Program-made: the position numbers and the translations under genes
Notes under the pieces: model-generated
Databases searched by the model: none
Told to the model about the DNA's origin: nothing
The model's input: the letters and a program-made list of their open reading frames with translations, nothing else
NCBI GenBank assembly: GCA_036276235.1
Contig: DATBDZ010000126.1
Location: 1-24,090, forward strand
From: JANWHF01 sp036276235
Lineage (GTDB): Bacteria > Planctomycetota > Phycisphaerae > Tepidisphaerales > Tepidisphaeraceae
Direction of reading: 5' to 3'
Length of the DNA: 24,090 nucleotides
Part shown: piece after piece, positions 8,050 through 15,549 of the stretch
Numbering within the stretch: the stretch's first letter is position 1
Layout: every line of letters begins with the position of its first letter

Positions 8050-8706
8050 CTACACAATCTTCCCCGCCGTGCCGTACATCAGTGACAGAATCTCAGCGCG
8101 GCTGGCGGGATTTTCCTTGAAGATACCGCGCAGCTCGCTGGTGACCATCACGCTGCCATGTTTTTTTACGCCGCGGATTGTCATGCAGGTGTGAACCGCC
8201 TCAATGACGACGGCGGCGCCGATCGGATTCAACTCCTCCATCAGCGCATCGGCAATCTGCGTGGTCAATCGCTCCTGCACCTGCGGCCGCCGCGCATATC
8301 CCTCAACGACACGCGCCAGCTTGCTCAGCCCGACGATCCGCCCATCCGGCAGATACGCCACGTGCGCGCGGCCGGTGAAGGGCAACAGATGATGCTCGCA
8401 CAGCGAATGAAATTCGATATCGCGCAGCAGCACCACTTCCTGATAGCTCTCGTGAAATACCGTCTTCAGATGCTCGCGCGGATCGATATGCAGGCCAGAC
8501 ATCAGCTCGCCATACGCGCGCCCGACGCGGCCGGGGGTTTTCTTCAGCCCCTCGCGATCCGGGTCTTCGCCGATCGCGAAAAGAATCTCGCGAACCGCAC
8601 GCTCAATGCGCGGCAGATCGACCTTGGCCGACCCTTCGGCTACAGGCGTGGGCGCGTCCTCGTCGTCCTCAAAACTGTGGCGATTCAGGTTGGTTTTATC
8701 TGGCAT
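8050..8706 (-). CDS. folE: GTP cyclohydrolase I
   Basis: FolE converts GTP to 7,8-dihydroneopterin triphosphate, the first step toward folate and related pterins, and works as a cytosolic homodecamer. The product has 218 aa. The family signature and zinc ligands are intact: C103 and H106 in SLCEHHLLPF, and C174 in VHTCMTIRGV. The conserved segments VVEGYARRPQVQERLT and GIFKENPASRAEIL are also present. The first 28 residues are acidic and variable, as is common in the family. ATG at 8706 is chosen; a GTG directly before it at 8709 is possible. The upstream membrane peptidase gene ends only about 25 nt before this start, so the two are probably cotranscribed. Typical length is about 185-225 aa, so the gene looks complete. 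Confidence 0.97.
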   Translation of the reverse strand: MPDKTNLNRHSFEDDEDAPTPVAEGSAKVDLPRIERAVREILFAIGEDPDREGLKKTPGRVGRAYGELMSGLHIDPREHLKTVFHESYQEVVLLRDIEFHSLCEHHLLPFTGRAHVAYLPDGRIVGLSKLARVVEGYARRPQVQERLTTQIADALMEELNPIGAAVVIEAVHTCMTIRGVKKHGSVMVTSELRGIFKENPASRAEILSLMYGTAGKIV

Positions 8707-8731
8707 CACGGTAAATGATAATAGGCTTGCT

Positions 8732-9595
8732 TCACCGGCGTACCAGCTTAATCCCGTCCCCGTGCCACAGCACGCTTAGATCCTCCAGGCTCCATCGCTC
8801 GCGGCCAAGCTCGGCGTCTGGATCGCCCATGAGCGCGCGGCCGTCGGGCAGAAAGCGAAAGAGCACGACGCTATGGCGCAGGCCGGGGTCCCAGCCGGGA
8901 TAATTTGCCGCGCGCGGATCGCCGACTTGCAGCTCGACGGTGAGGATCACCGGACCCGGGAAATTCTTCTGAAGTTCGTCGAGCGCTTGATGAAACGGAA
9001 CGGGCTTCCACGGCGTGCCCGCGGTCTTCAGCTTTAGCCCGCGATACAGGCCATGCATGGTCGTGCCATCGGCGCGGCTGCCGGATGAATGCGTGAGACA
9101 GAGCCGCGCCATTTCTTCTTCGCTCGATTCGATGTGATACGGAGCGGCATGAAGAAGCGTGGCGGCAGCCGCGGCGCTGCAGGAGGCGTCCGAAGTCTGC
9201 ATGCAAACGTCGCGTATCCATCGATCGCCCAATTCCGGCGGCGCGCCGAAGACTGTCCGCACCAACCCGACCCACGATAGCGCAAGGAACGGAATCAGCA
9301 ACAGGCTTCGGCGCACGACGCCCTTGGGAAGAGCAGTCAGCGAGAACGAAGCCGCCAGCGCCACGAGCGGCGGAAAGAAATTTCCGATCACCACAAGATT
9401 CGAGAACGGCAGGATTCGCGCCAGCCAAAGCTGATCGGCGGCGAATTTCTGATAAGCCAAAAGGAAAAATACAGTCAGCATGAACAGCAGAACAGCCGTC
9501 CGCGGCTTAACGTGTTTGCCGATCCACAGTCCGGCGACGAATAGCAGGCCGGAGATGAGGAGCAGGATGAGGATGCCCAGGTACACATCAAGCAT
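8732..9595 (-). CDS. Membrane-anchored C39-like cysteine peptidase domain protein
   Basis: The 287-aa product has about four hydrophobic segments in its first 115 residues (approx. 4-24, 34-50, 62-86, 95-115), then a soluble domain of about 165 residues. That domain resembles peptidase family C39: an oxyanion-type Gln and nucleophile Cys in CMQTSDASCSAAAAATLL (Q133, C139), a His in LRHSVVLF (H241) and an acidic residue in GDPD (D258), followed by WSLEDLSVLWHGDGIKLV. C39 domains remove leader peptides at double-glycine sites, usually inside ABC transporters. No ATPase domain is present here and the substrate is unknown. The usual CGP around the nucleophile is replaced by CSA, so activity is likely but unproven. 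It is encoded just upstream of folE on the same strand, with no obvious functional link. Confidence 0.75.
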   Translation of the reverse strand: MLDVYLGILILLLISGLLFVAGLWIGKHVKPRTAVLLFMLTVFFLLAYQKFAADQLWLARILPFSNLVVIGNFFPPLVALAASFSLTALPKGVVRRSLLLIPFLALSWVGLVRTVFGAPPELGDRWIRDVCMQTSDASCSAAAAATLLHAAPYHIESSEEEMARLCLTHSSGSRADGTTMHGLYRGLKLKTAGTPWKPVPFHQALDELQKNFPGPVILTVELQVGDPRAANYPGWDPGLRHSVVLFRFLPDGRALMGDPDAELGRERWSLEDLSVLWHGDGIKLVRR

Positions 9596-9638
9596 GAGAT
9601 CGACAATCGCTCAACGAGTTATCAACAGAGGACAAGGA

Positions 9639-9720
9639 ACCGTCATGCTGAGGTACCCCGAAGCATCTGGCTTGGTTGAGCAAATAGGCCAGATGCTTCG
9701 GAGTACCTCAGCATGACGGT
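9639..9720. repeat. 33-bp inverted repeat (CCGTCATGCTGAGG type)
   Basis: Arms at 9639-9671 and 9688-9720 are complementary over 33 positions with one mismatch and enclose a 16-nt loop. The outer sequence is ACCGTCATGCTGAGGTAC. It lies between the stop of the GT-C glycosyltransferase and the start of the C39-like gene. It could fold into a long hairpin in RNA or single-stranded DNA. There is no T-tract, so it is not a typical intrinsic terminator. Confidence 0.88.
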
Positions 9721-9763
9721 CTGGGAGATCATGAAGGGTACTTCCGCGCGGCGCCCTTTAGGT

Positions 9764-9797
9764 GCGCCAATCGCGAGCGGGCCAACTCCTTAGCAGT
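9764..9797. repeat. Imperfect copy of the 3' end of the glycosyltransferase gene
   Basis: These 34 bases match 9851-9884 at 29 positions. The second copy covers the last codons and stop of the GT-C glycosyltransferase gene (TAKELAHSR). Read in the same minus-strand frame, the first copy gives TAKELARSRLA with no stop at the equivalent place. It looks like a local duplication of the gene tail or a remnant of a decayed tandem gene. Confidence 0.65.
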
Positions 9798-9824
9798 GAC
9801 CCACTGGCAGGTCGAACGTTCCGC

Positions 9825-9840
9825 GTGTGCTGAAGCACAC
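9825..9840. repeat. Short GTAGGGTGTGC-type hairpin
   Basis: GTGTGCT and AGCACAC form a 7-bp stem with a 2-nt loop, followed on the plus strand by CCTACGAATGG. On the minus strand it therefore reads CGTAGGGTGTGCTTCAGCAC, with the GTAGGG head seen at other hairpins in the window. It lies just beyond the stop codon of the glycosyltransferase gene and might shape transcript ends, although no U-tract follows. Confidence 0.6.
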
Positions 9841-9854
9841 CCTACGAATGGCGC

Positions 9855-11711
9855 TTATCGCGAGTGCGCCAACTCCTTTGCAGTTCCAAGTCTCACCAGA
9901 GGATCCTTTTTCTCCTTAGCCAGCAACTCATAGTCAAAGCGATAAAACGTCCGATCCGGCTGTGTCCGCGCGTAGTACTCGAAGATTTCGTGATTCCGCG
10001 GGCCCAGATCATGCGCGTGGATGATGCGCGCATCATCGGGCCACGCGACATCGGTATTGTAAACTGGCTCTTCGACGTAATCCTTGCCGCCGGGATGGTA
10101 GGTGAAGAGCACGACCGCCGGTACGGTTACGTTGTCGGCGAGATTGTCGTGGATCAGGCGAAGCTTGGGGGAAACGATTGTCTCGTCGTTCACCATATAT
10201 TCGCGCGGCACGACCAGGCGATTGATTTCCCAGAATGACGTGAGCGAAATCATAACGACCATCGCGGCAAAGCCGCTTTGAAGCGGCAGCCGCCAGCGCG
10301 GCCAGGCGCCGACGATCGCGCGGCCTCCCAGCAGGATCCCGACTATCACCGCCGGCGCGACGAGCAGGCCATAGTGCTCGAGGAAGAACGTGCTGAAGAC
10401 ATAGAAAATGATGAACAGCGGCAAGACCGACCAGAAGGCGATCCGTCTCTTGTCGATCAGCCCAAGAAGTCCTGGAAAAAGAAAGACGAGCAGCAGCCGG
10501 CAGGGCATCGTCGTATCGACCACCATCGGCAGATAGCGAGATCCCCACGCGCCGGCCAGATTCCGCAGCCGATGCCCCTCGATGAATTGCCGAACGAATA
10601 ATTCGTAATAATCATGCTTCTGCGGCAGGGTCGATTGCACCGTGGCCGCCGGATTCAGTTGGTGAAAACCGTAGGTCGTATTGGGCTGAAAGCGATCGAT
10701 GTAATAACCATAGGGCGTCTGCAACGCATGACCGGTGACGCCCACATTGAAGATGATCTGCAGCGCCAAAAACGGCGCCGCCCCGGTTATCGCCACTGCA
10801 CTTGTCGCACTCCAGAGACGAAGGTTCGATCGCACGGCGCGATCGCGAACCAACTCGAAAAAAATCGCGATGACGATCGGAATCGCGACGACGATGGCGT
10901 CGATCGGCCGCGTGATCGCGCCCCAGCCGGCCATCGCGCCCATCAAGGCGGCCCATCCCACCGCATGCGCTTTGCGCCAGCGCAGCCAAAAGAAGAAGAG
11001 CAGCAGCGCGAAGAAGAGCATCGGCACGCTGGAAAAAAGCAGGATCGAGAACGTCCGAAACCAAGTCAGCGACGCCATCATCAATGCCGCCAGCGCGCCG
11101 GCGGCGCCGTCGGTCAGCTCCATGACGATTGTGTAAACCAGCCCCACGCACGCGCCGGAGATGAGCACCGGAATCACCCACGTCGGCAAATGCAGCCACA
11201 CCGTCGGCACAAAAAGCAGCGCCGCACCCGGGAAATACTTTGAGCAATACGCCGGCTGAACCAGGATGTAGAACGACTCAAAGAAATCCGGAATGGGCAG
11301 CGCCGGCATCCAAAGCCGCCCCCGCGCCATGATCTGCATGCCGATGGCGTAGCTGCAATCGTCGTGCGCTTTCGGAAAAAGATCGCGATTCTGATTGAAG
11401 GCAGTGAGGATGAAATAGCCCGCCGCCGCCAGGCCGATCAAGATCGCGGCCTTGGCTCTGGCCTGAGACGAGGGATGCCGAATGCGTTCAAGCGCGCGAT
11501 CGATCGCGCCGCTCAGCGGAGGCAGCATCGCAATGACCGTTGCGATCAGAATCAGTATCCATCGCGTCCGGCCCAAGCCGTGTCCGGGTCCGATTGCACA
11601 CCAGACGCCGATGCCGCAGAGAAGAAGTAGAGCAACGAAAAGCTGCGATTGCCGGTTGGGTGGGGCGACGGTCGCGCGGGGTTCGGTTGTGTTCTTCGCG
11701 CGCTTGACCAT
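9855..11711 (-). CDS. GT-C family membrane glycosyltransferase (GT39/ArnT-like)
   Basis: This is a 618-aa polytopic membrane protein with about ten or more hydrophobic helices (for example 22-42, 50-66, 88-104 and many between 170 and 480). After an early helix comes FPKAHDDCSYAIGMQIMARG (from 112), an acidic loop with D117-D118 where GT-C enzymes keep their catalytic or metal-linked Asp. The following SKYFPGAALLFVP fits the 'SKYPPGxP' pattern of GT39/RgtA-like proteins. GT-C enzymes move sugars from polyprenyl-phosphate donors to proteins or lipids on the outer face of the membrane. The acceptor here is unknown. A soluble tail of about 110 residues ends in TAKELAHSR. It is divergent from an exported protein gene 206 nt away, which could be an acceptor, but that is only inference. 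Confidence 0.8.
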   Translation of the reverse strand: MVKRAKNTTEPRATVAPPNRQSQLFVALLLLCGIGVWCAIGPGHGLGRTRWILILIATVIAMLPPLSGAIDRALERIRHPSSQARAKAAILIGLAAAGYFILTAFNQNRDLFPKAHDDCSYAIGMQIMARGRLWMPALPIPDFFESFYILVQPAYCSKYFPGAALLFVPTVWLHLPTWVIPVLISGACVGLVYTIVMELTDGAAGALAALMMASLTWFRTFSILLFSSVPMLFFALLLFFFWLRWRKAHAVGWAALMGAMAGWGAITRPIDAIVVAIPIVIAIFFELVRDRAVRSNLRLWSATSAVAITGAAPFLALQIIFNVGVTGHALQTPYGYYIDRFQPNTTYGFHQLNPAATVQSTLPQKHDYYELFVRQFIEGHRLRNLAGAWGSRYLPMVVDTTMPCRLLLVFLFPGLLGLIDKRRIAFWSVLPLFIIFYVFSTFFLEHYGLLVAPAVIVGILLGGRAIVGAWPRWRLPLQSGFAAMVVMISLTSFWEINRLVVPREYMVNDETIVSPKLRLIHDNLADNVTVPAVVLFTYHPGGKDYVEEPVYNTDVAWPDDARIIHAHDLGPRNHEIFEYYARTQPDRTFYRFDYELLAKEKKDPLVRLGTAKELAHSR

Positions 11712-11909
11712 CAGCTCAATGCTCCAGTCGATTCACCCTCGCCTGGTTTAAACTTTGGAACTCACGCTGACCCTATTATTAACATCGTTTGCTGTCAAAA
11801 AGAGCTTATGGAAGCTCAGCAATCTCGTGGTATATTGCTCCTGCTTGCCGGTCGTCGGCTGGAGCCGATGCTTGGGCCCGAAATAGATATTGCGCAGTCA
11901 ACGCAGTTC

Positions 11910-11913
11910 GGAG
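11910..11913 (+). promoter_or_regulatory. Ribosome binding site for the exported protein at 11918
   Basis: GGAG four bases before the ATG at 11918 is the only purine-rich core near a start in this frame. It favours that ATG over the in-frame ATG at 11789, whose first 43 codons do not encode a signal peptide. The spacing is short. Confidence 0.4.
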
Positions 11914-11917
11914 TTGT

Positions 11918-12637
11918 ATGTTGTTCCGACGATTTGCGGTGCTGCTGGGCATCGTGGTTTGCGCGCTGATTCACTGCATCGAGCCAGTCGCAAATGCGGG
12001 GATGACCGGCCAGCCGCCGCTGTTGATCGTGCAGCAATCGGTGCGGTTGGATGAAGCACAGTCGGCGGCGCGGTTTTCGATCACATTCAGCCGCTCGCCC
12101 GACTTTGTTACGATGGATTCCGACGGCCGCCGGGCGGATTCGTTTCAGTACGAGATCGCGCCGGGTTTTACTTCCATCAGCCAGACATCGCTTGACGACA
12201 TCAGGGCAATCGTTCGCGGCGACGAGATCGGCCCTCGCCTGCTCCCGATTCGCGCTGGGATCAGCAACGGATCTGATCCATCGCCCGCGTCCGGCGGGTG
12301 GGGGCACGTTCGGGCGAGCGTGCCGTTCATGCTTCAAGGCGACACGCTGAGCTTTCTCGCGCCGCTGGCGGATCTCGATGCTGGCGATGGAGTATTCGCT
12401 TACCGGGTCTTCACGACACAATTTGGCGAAACGACCAGCCTCGTTTCTGGAAGCAGCGCGGTCAGCCTGCCGCCGGCGGTCTGGGTGGGGGGCGGGATGC
12501 TGCTCATCATGTCTGCTCTGTACGTTCGAGTTTACGAGCGCGGGCATGTCGGGCGGCGGAGCCGAGGGTTGGGCCGTCGCAAATCGGACGGGGAATCCCG
12601 CGCTGGCGATCGACTTCCCAACGCAAAGGATCGATGA
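11918..12637 (+). CDS. Small exported protein with candidate LPPA-type C-terminal sorting tail
   Basis: The 239-aa product starts with a signal peptide (MLFRRFAVLLGIVVCALIHC, then cleavage probably after VANA near residue 28). The middle, about 30-180, is a hydrophilic domain that I do not recognise (phrases LLIVQQSVRLDEAQSAARFS and VPFMLQGDTLSFLAPLADL). The C-terminus has SLPPAVW (183-189), a hydrophobic helix to about 207, then an arginine-rich segment (RGHVGRRSRGLGRRK). This architecture resembles PEP-CTERM or VPLPA-CTERM exosortase signals in exported bacterial proteins. The assignment is inference, and the basic tail is longer than usual. The last 131 bases overlap convergently with the GH43 gene. 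Function is unknown. Confidence 0.7.
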   Translation: MLFRRFAVLLGIVVCALIHCIEPVANAGMTGQPPLLIVQQSVRLDEAQSAARFSITFSRSPDFVTMDSDGRRADSFQYEIAPGFTSISQTSLDDIRAIVRGDEIGPRLLPIRAGISNGSDPSPASGGWGHVRASVPFMLQGDTLSFLAPLADLDAGDGVFAYRVFTTQFGETTSLVSGSSAVSLPPAVWVGGGMLLIMSALYVRVYERGHVGRRSRGLGRRKSDGESRAGDRLPNAKDR

Positions 12638-13538
12638 ACATCCGCCGCGCCGTTCGGGCGGCATCCCAGGCGTGGTAAACGATGTATTCGGTTTGCCCAT
12701 CGGGCCCGAGCACGATGCAGTTATGGCCGGGGCCGAGAATCTCCCCTTCGACGCCGCGCAGAACGCTTGGACCCTGAAGACTCCACAGATCAGTAAAGGG
12801 CCCCATCGCCTGATCGGCGACGCCGACACCTACGCCGTAGAGCTCTGTCTGCCAGTTGCCTCCACTATAAAAGCAATAGTAGCGTCCTTCATGCCGCCAG
12901 ACGGACGGGCCTTCGACCGTGTGCCATGCGGCCCAGATCTTTCCATACAGCGGGCGATTGCGCTCGTAGATTTCCCAATCAGCGGCGGCGCGCAGCACAA
13001 TCTTCGCCGGCCCGGCGGCGCTGCGCATGTCATCGGCGAGCGGCACCACCGCCGTCCCCGTGCCGACTCGCTCGGTAAAAAAATCCGTCGCGAAATAAAG
13101 ATACCATTGCCCATCCGCCGGATCGCGGAACGGGCTGGCATCGATGCAGAAAACATCCGCGAAGTCGCCGCTCAATTTCACGCGGCCGACATCAATGAAT
13201 GGCCCCTCCGGACTGTGGCTGATCGCGACGCGAAGCCGGTGCGTCTCATCCCCGCCGCTGGCAGCGGAGTAATACATAAAGAATCGCCCATCGCGCTCCG
13301 CCACTTCCGGCGCCCAATATGCGGTAAACGGTTTGGAGCCCGCCTCCGGCTCCAACGCCGCCAGCGCCCCGCCGACGTACGACCACGTCGCCAGATCAGT
13401 CGATCGCAAAATCGGGAATTGCCGCCCATCGCGCTCGGGGCCATGGCCGGTGCCGTAGGCGTAGTAGACGCCTTGCGTCTTCAAGACAAACGGATCGGCG
13501 AAATAGCCGTCGTAAACAGGATTCGAGTAAGCAAGCAT
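12507..13538 (-). CDS. Glycoside hydrolase family 43 (arabinosidase/xylosidase type)
   Basis: This 343-aa five-bladed propeller enzyme is likely to hydrolyse arabinofuranosyl or xylosyl linkages. The three GH43 acidic residues are in place: the base D15 in GYFADPFVL, the pKa modulator D133 in FCIDASPFRDP, and the acid E209 in TVEGPSVWRHEGRYY. The conserved GPGHNC with metal-site His272 and the final DPLRWE...GPTLG blade are also present. There is no signal peptide, so it may act in the cytoplasm on imported oligosaccharides, or export is not classical. A GGAG lies 9 nt before the ATG. It follows the dehydrogenase and the FAH-family gene on the same strand, which fits use of the released pentose. 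The C-terminal 17 residues or so go beyond the family homology and overlap the opposite gene. Exact substrate is not predictable. Confidence 0.9.
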   Translation of the reverse strand: MLAYSNPVYDGYFADPFVLKTQGVYYAYGTGHGPERDGRQFPILRSTDLATWSYVGGALAALEPEAGSKPFTAYWAPEVAERDGRFFMYYSAASGGDETHRLRVAISHSPEGPFIDVGRVKLSGDFADVFCIDASPFRDPADGQWYLYFATDFFTERVGTGTAVVPLADDMRSAAGPAKIVLRAAADWEIYERNRPLYGKIWAAWHTVEGPSVWRHEGRYYCFYSGGNWQTELYGVGVGVADQAMGPFTDLWSLQGPSVLRGVEGEILGPGHNCIVLGPDGQTEYIVYHAWDAARTARRMFIDPLRWEVDRQRGIPRPICDGPTLGSAARHARARKLERTEQT

Positions 13539-13618
13539 CGCAATGATCTCCGGGATGTTTTATGTCCCGAAGATGGGATTGTGGCAGCGCTGAAATTTCG
13601 GGGCACTGATTTGAATGG

Positions 13619-13747
13619 GAACCCTCTCCCCTGTACTCGGGGGAGAGGGCAGGGTGAGGGGACAGCGGATTGCAGGATGGCGCGGTTCGCAAGTGGCTGC
13701 GTTCGTCCCCTCACCCCAGCCCTCTCCCCTGGGTACAGGGGAGAGGG
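13619..13747. repeat. CCCTCTCCCC imperfect-palindrome element, copy A
   Basis: This 129-nt element consists of two hairpins, each of the form CCCTCTCCCC...GGGGAGAGGG, joined by an asymmetric centre of about 50 nt. It lies between the dehydrogenase and GH43 genes. Its reverse complement aligns end to end with copy B at 17909-18036, including the central motif TTGCGAACCGCGC, so both descend from one element rather than only sharing palindromic ends. Confidence 0.87.
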
Positions 13748-13767
13748 AGAAAATGCCTTAGACAAGC

Positions 13768-15351
13768 TCATGCTTCCCGCTTCCTCTGCCCATCCACAAT
13801 CCGCCAGATGCCGCGCGGGTTGGAGTCTTTCAATTCTTCCGGCAGCGCCGCCTGCGGAAAATCCTGGTAGCAGATCGGCCGCGCGAAGCGATCGATCGCG
13901 GCTGTGCCGACTGATGTGGTGCGCGAATCGGTCGTGGCGGGATAAGGGCCGCCGTGCTGCATTGAGGGGCAGACTTCGACGCCGGTGGGGAAGCCGTTGA
14001 AGAGCAGGCGGCCGACTTTTCGCTCCAGGATCGCGATCAGGTTGCGATGTTCTTCAAGGTCCTTCTCGGTGCCGTGCAAGGTTGCGGTCAGATTTCCTTC
14101 CAAGCCGGCGGCGACTTTTTCCAGCTCTTCCTTCGAGCTGCCCGAAACGAAAATTGTCGCCGGGCCGAAGATCTCTTCGTGAAGAGCCGATTGCGACAGA
14201 AAAGTTTTTGCGTCGGTGGCGAACAGCTTCGCGCCGACTTGGGTTTGGCCTGCACTCGCGGCGGTTTTTGATTCTGCGACGACGCGCACGCCGGCAACCT
14301 TCTTGACGCGGGCCGCGCCGGCTTCGTAGGAATCGCGCAGGCCGCCGTAGAGCATGGTGGCGGGGGCTGCTTCGACAAAGGACGCCGCCGCGTGCTCGAG
14401 AAACGCGCGGCTGGCTTCGCTTTCAAGTCCAAGGACCACACCGGGATTCGTGCAGAATTGCCCGACGCCCATCGTGACGGAGGCCTTCAATCCCTCGGCG
14501 ATCTGCTTACCGCGCTCGGCCATCGCGCCGGGCAGGATGAAGACCGGGTTGAAGCTGCCCATCTCGGCGTACACCGGAATCGGATCGGGCCTGCTGGCCG
14601 CGGCATCAAAGAGCGTGCGGCCGCCCTTGAGCGAGCCGGTGAATCCGACGGCGCGACAGAGCGGATGCTTCACCAGCGCCACGCTGATCGCGTAATCCCG
14701 GGCATGCAGCATCGAGAAAACGCCCGCCGGCATCCCGCTCGAAACGGCCGCCTGCGCGATGATCGCGCCGGCCAATTCCGAGGTGCCCGGATGGCCCGGA
14801 TGCGTTTTCACAACGACCGGGCAGCCGGCGGCAAGTGCCGACGCGGTATCGCCGCCGGCCACGGAGAATGCCAGCGGAAAATTGCTCGCCGCGAAGATTG
14901 CCACCGGACCCAGCGGAATCAGCATGCGGCGAGTATCCGGCTTGGGCAGCGGCTTGCGCGCCGCGTCGGAATGATCGATCCGCGCATCAACCCACGACCC
15001 TTCCTCGATCAGCTTCGCAAACATGCGCAACTGGCCAACGGTTCGCCCGCGCTCGCCTTGCAGGCGAGCCTGCGGCAGACCCGATTCCTGGCCGGCGCGG
15101 TCCACCAGCTCATCATTGGTGCTGATGGCGACGGCAATCGCCTCCAGAAACGCCGCCCGCTCTTTGGGCGTCTTGGCGCGATACTCGGCAAACGCCGACT
15201 CCGCCTGCCGCATCGCCTGATCGACCTGATCGAGCGTCGCCTCATGAAACGGAGGCTCAAGGTGTTGTGAAGTTGAAGGATTGACCGCGCGAAAGGTTTT
15301 TCCGCTTTCAGTGGTGCGGCCGCCGATGATGTTGAGTCCGTGGATTGCCAT
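13768..15351 (-). CDS. 2,5-dioxovalerate (alpha-ketoglutarate semialdehyde) dehydrogenase
   Basis: This NAD(P)+-dependent aldehyde dehydrogenase of 527 aa should oxidise 2,5-dioxopentanoate to 2-oxoglutarate, the last step of non-phosphorylative pentose or sugar-acid breakdown. Family features are N157 in ASNFPLAF, FTGS (237-240), the general base E263 in YAEMGSFNP, and the nucleophile C300 in GQFCTNPG. The N-terminal AIHGLNIIGG and the C-terminal VEVCPSMQHGGPYPATTDSR are typical of this subgroup rather than of general betaine or succinate semialdehyde enzymes. Length matches the family (about 510-530). It lies between the FAH-family gene (198 nt upstream) and GH43 (229 nt downstream), all on the minus strand. 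No Shine-Dalgarno is evident. Confidence 0.92.
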   Translation of the reverse strand: MAIHGLNIIGGRTTESGKTFRAVNPSTSQHLEPPFHEATLDQVDQAMRQAESAFAEYRAKTPKERAAFLEAIAVAISTNDELVDRAGQESGLPQARLQGERGRTVGQLRMFAKLIEEGSWVDARIDHSDAARKPLPKPDTRRMLIPLGPVAIFAASNFPLAFSVAGGDTASALAAGCPVVVKTHPGHPGTSELAGAIIAQAAVSSGMPAGVFSMLHARDYAISVALVKHPLCRAVGFTGSLKGGRTLFDAAASRPDPIPVYAEMGSFNPVFILPGAMAERGKQIAEGLKASVTMGVGQFCTNPGVVLGLESEASRAFLEHAAASFVEAAPATMLYGGLRDSYEAGAARVKKVAGVRVVAESKTAASAGQTQVGAKLFATDAKTFLSQSALHEEIFGPATIFVSGSSKEELEKVAAGLEGNLTATLHGTEKDLEEHRNLIAILERKVGRLLFNGFPTGVEVCPSMQHGGPYPATTDSRTTSVGTAAIDRFARPICYQDFPQAALPEELKDSNPRGIWRIVDGQRKREA

Positions 15352-15408
15352 GAAATTTGGGGGTTGTCGGTTTTTGGTTCAATCGAGTGTCACGTCGCAA
15401 CCTGTTTC

Positions 15409-15516
15409 GTGGCACGGGTTTTTAACCCGTGCTTGCGATGCTCGGAAGACGGTCACTTTGATCGTAAAGTCATTTCTCTTCTGACGTCGCTAACACGGGT
15501 TGAAAACCCGTGCCAC
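15409..15516. repeat. Paired GTGGCACGGGTT hairpin repeats in inverted orientation
   Basis: GTGGCACGGGTTTTTAACCC (15409-15428, unit to 15432) and its near reverse complement at 15493-15516 match at 22 of 24 positions. Each unit is itself a small palindrome around the A/T-rich centre. They flank a 60-nt AT-richer segment between the FAH-family and dehydrogenase genes. Confidence 0.8.
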
Positions 15517-15549
15517 GATTGTGCGTCTCGTGCTGTCACATCGGAGCAG

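Noticed and set aside
13619..13747. Intrinsic terminator
   Set aside because: The hairpins are strong but no T-tract follows on either strand, and homology with copy B supports a dispersed element.
12378..14000. 540-codon plus-strand open frame
   Set aside because: It runs antisense to GH43 and the repeat element, has no recognisable domain, and reads through palindromic repeats; GH43 on the other strand has all its catalytic residues.
14392..15270. 292-codon plus-strand frame
   Set aside because: Antisense shadow of the dehydrogenase gene, without known motifs.
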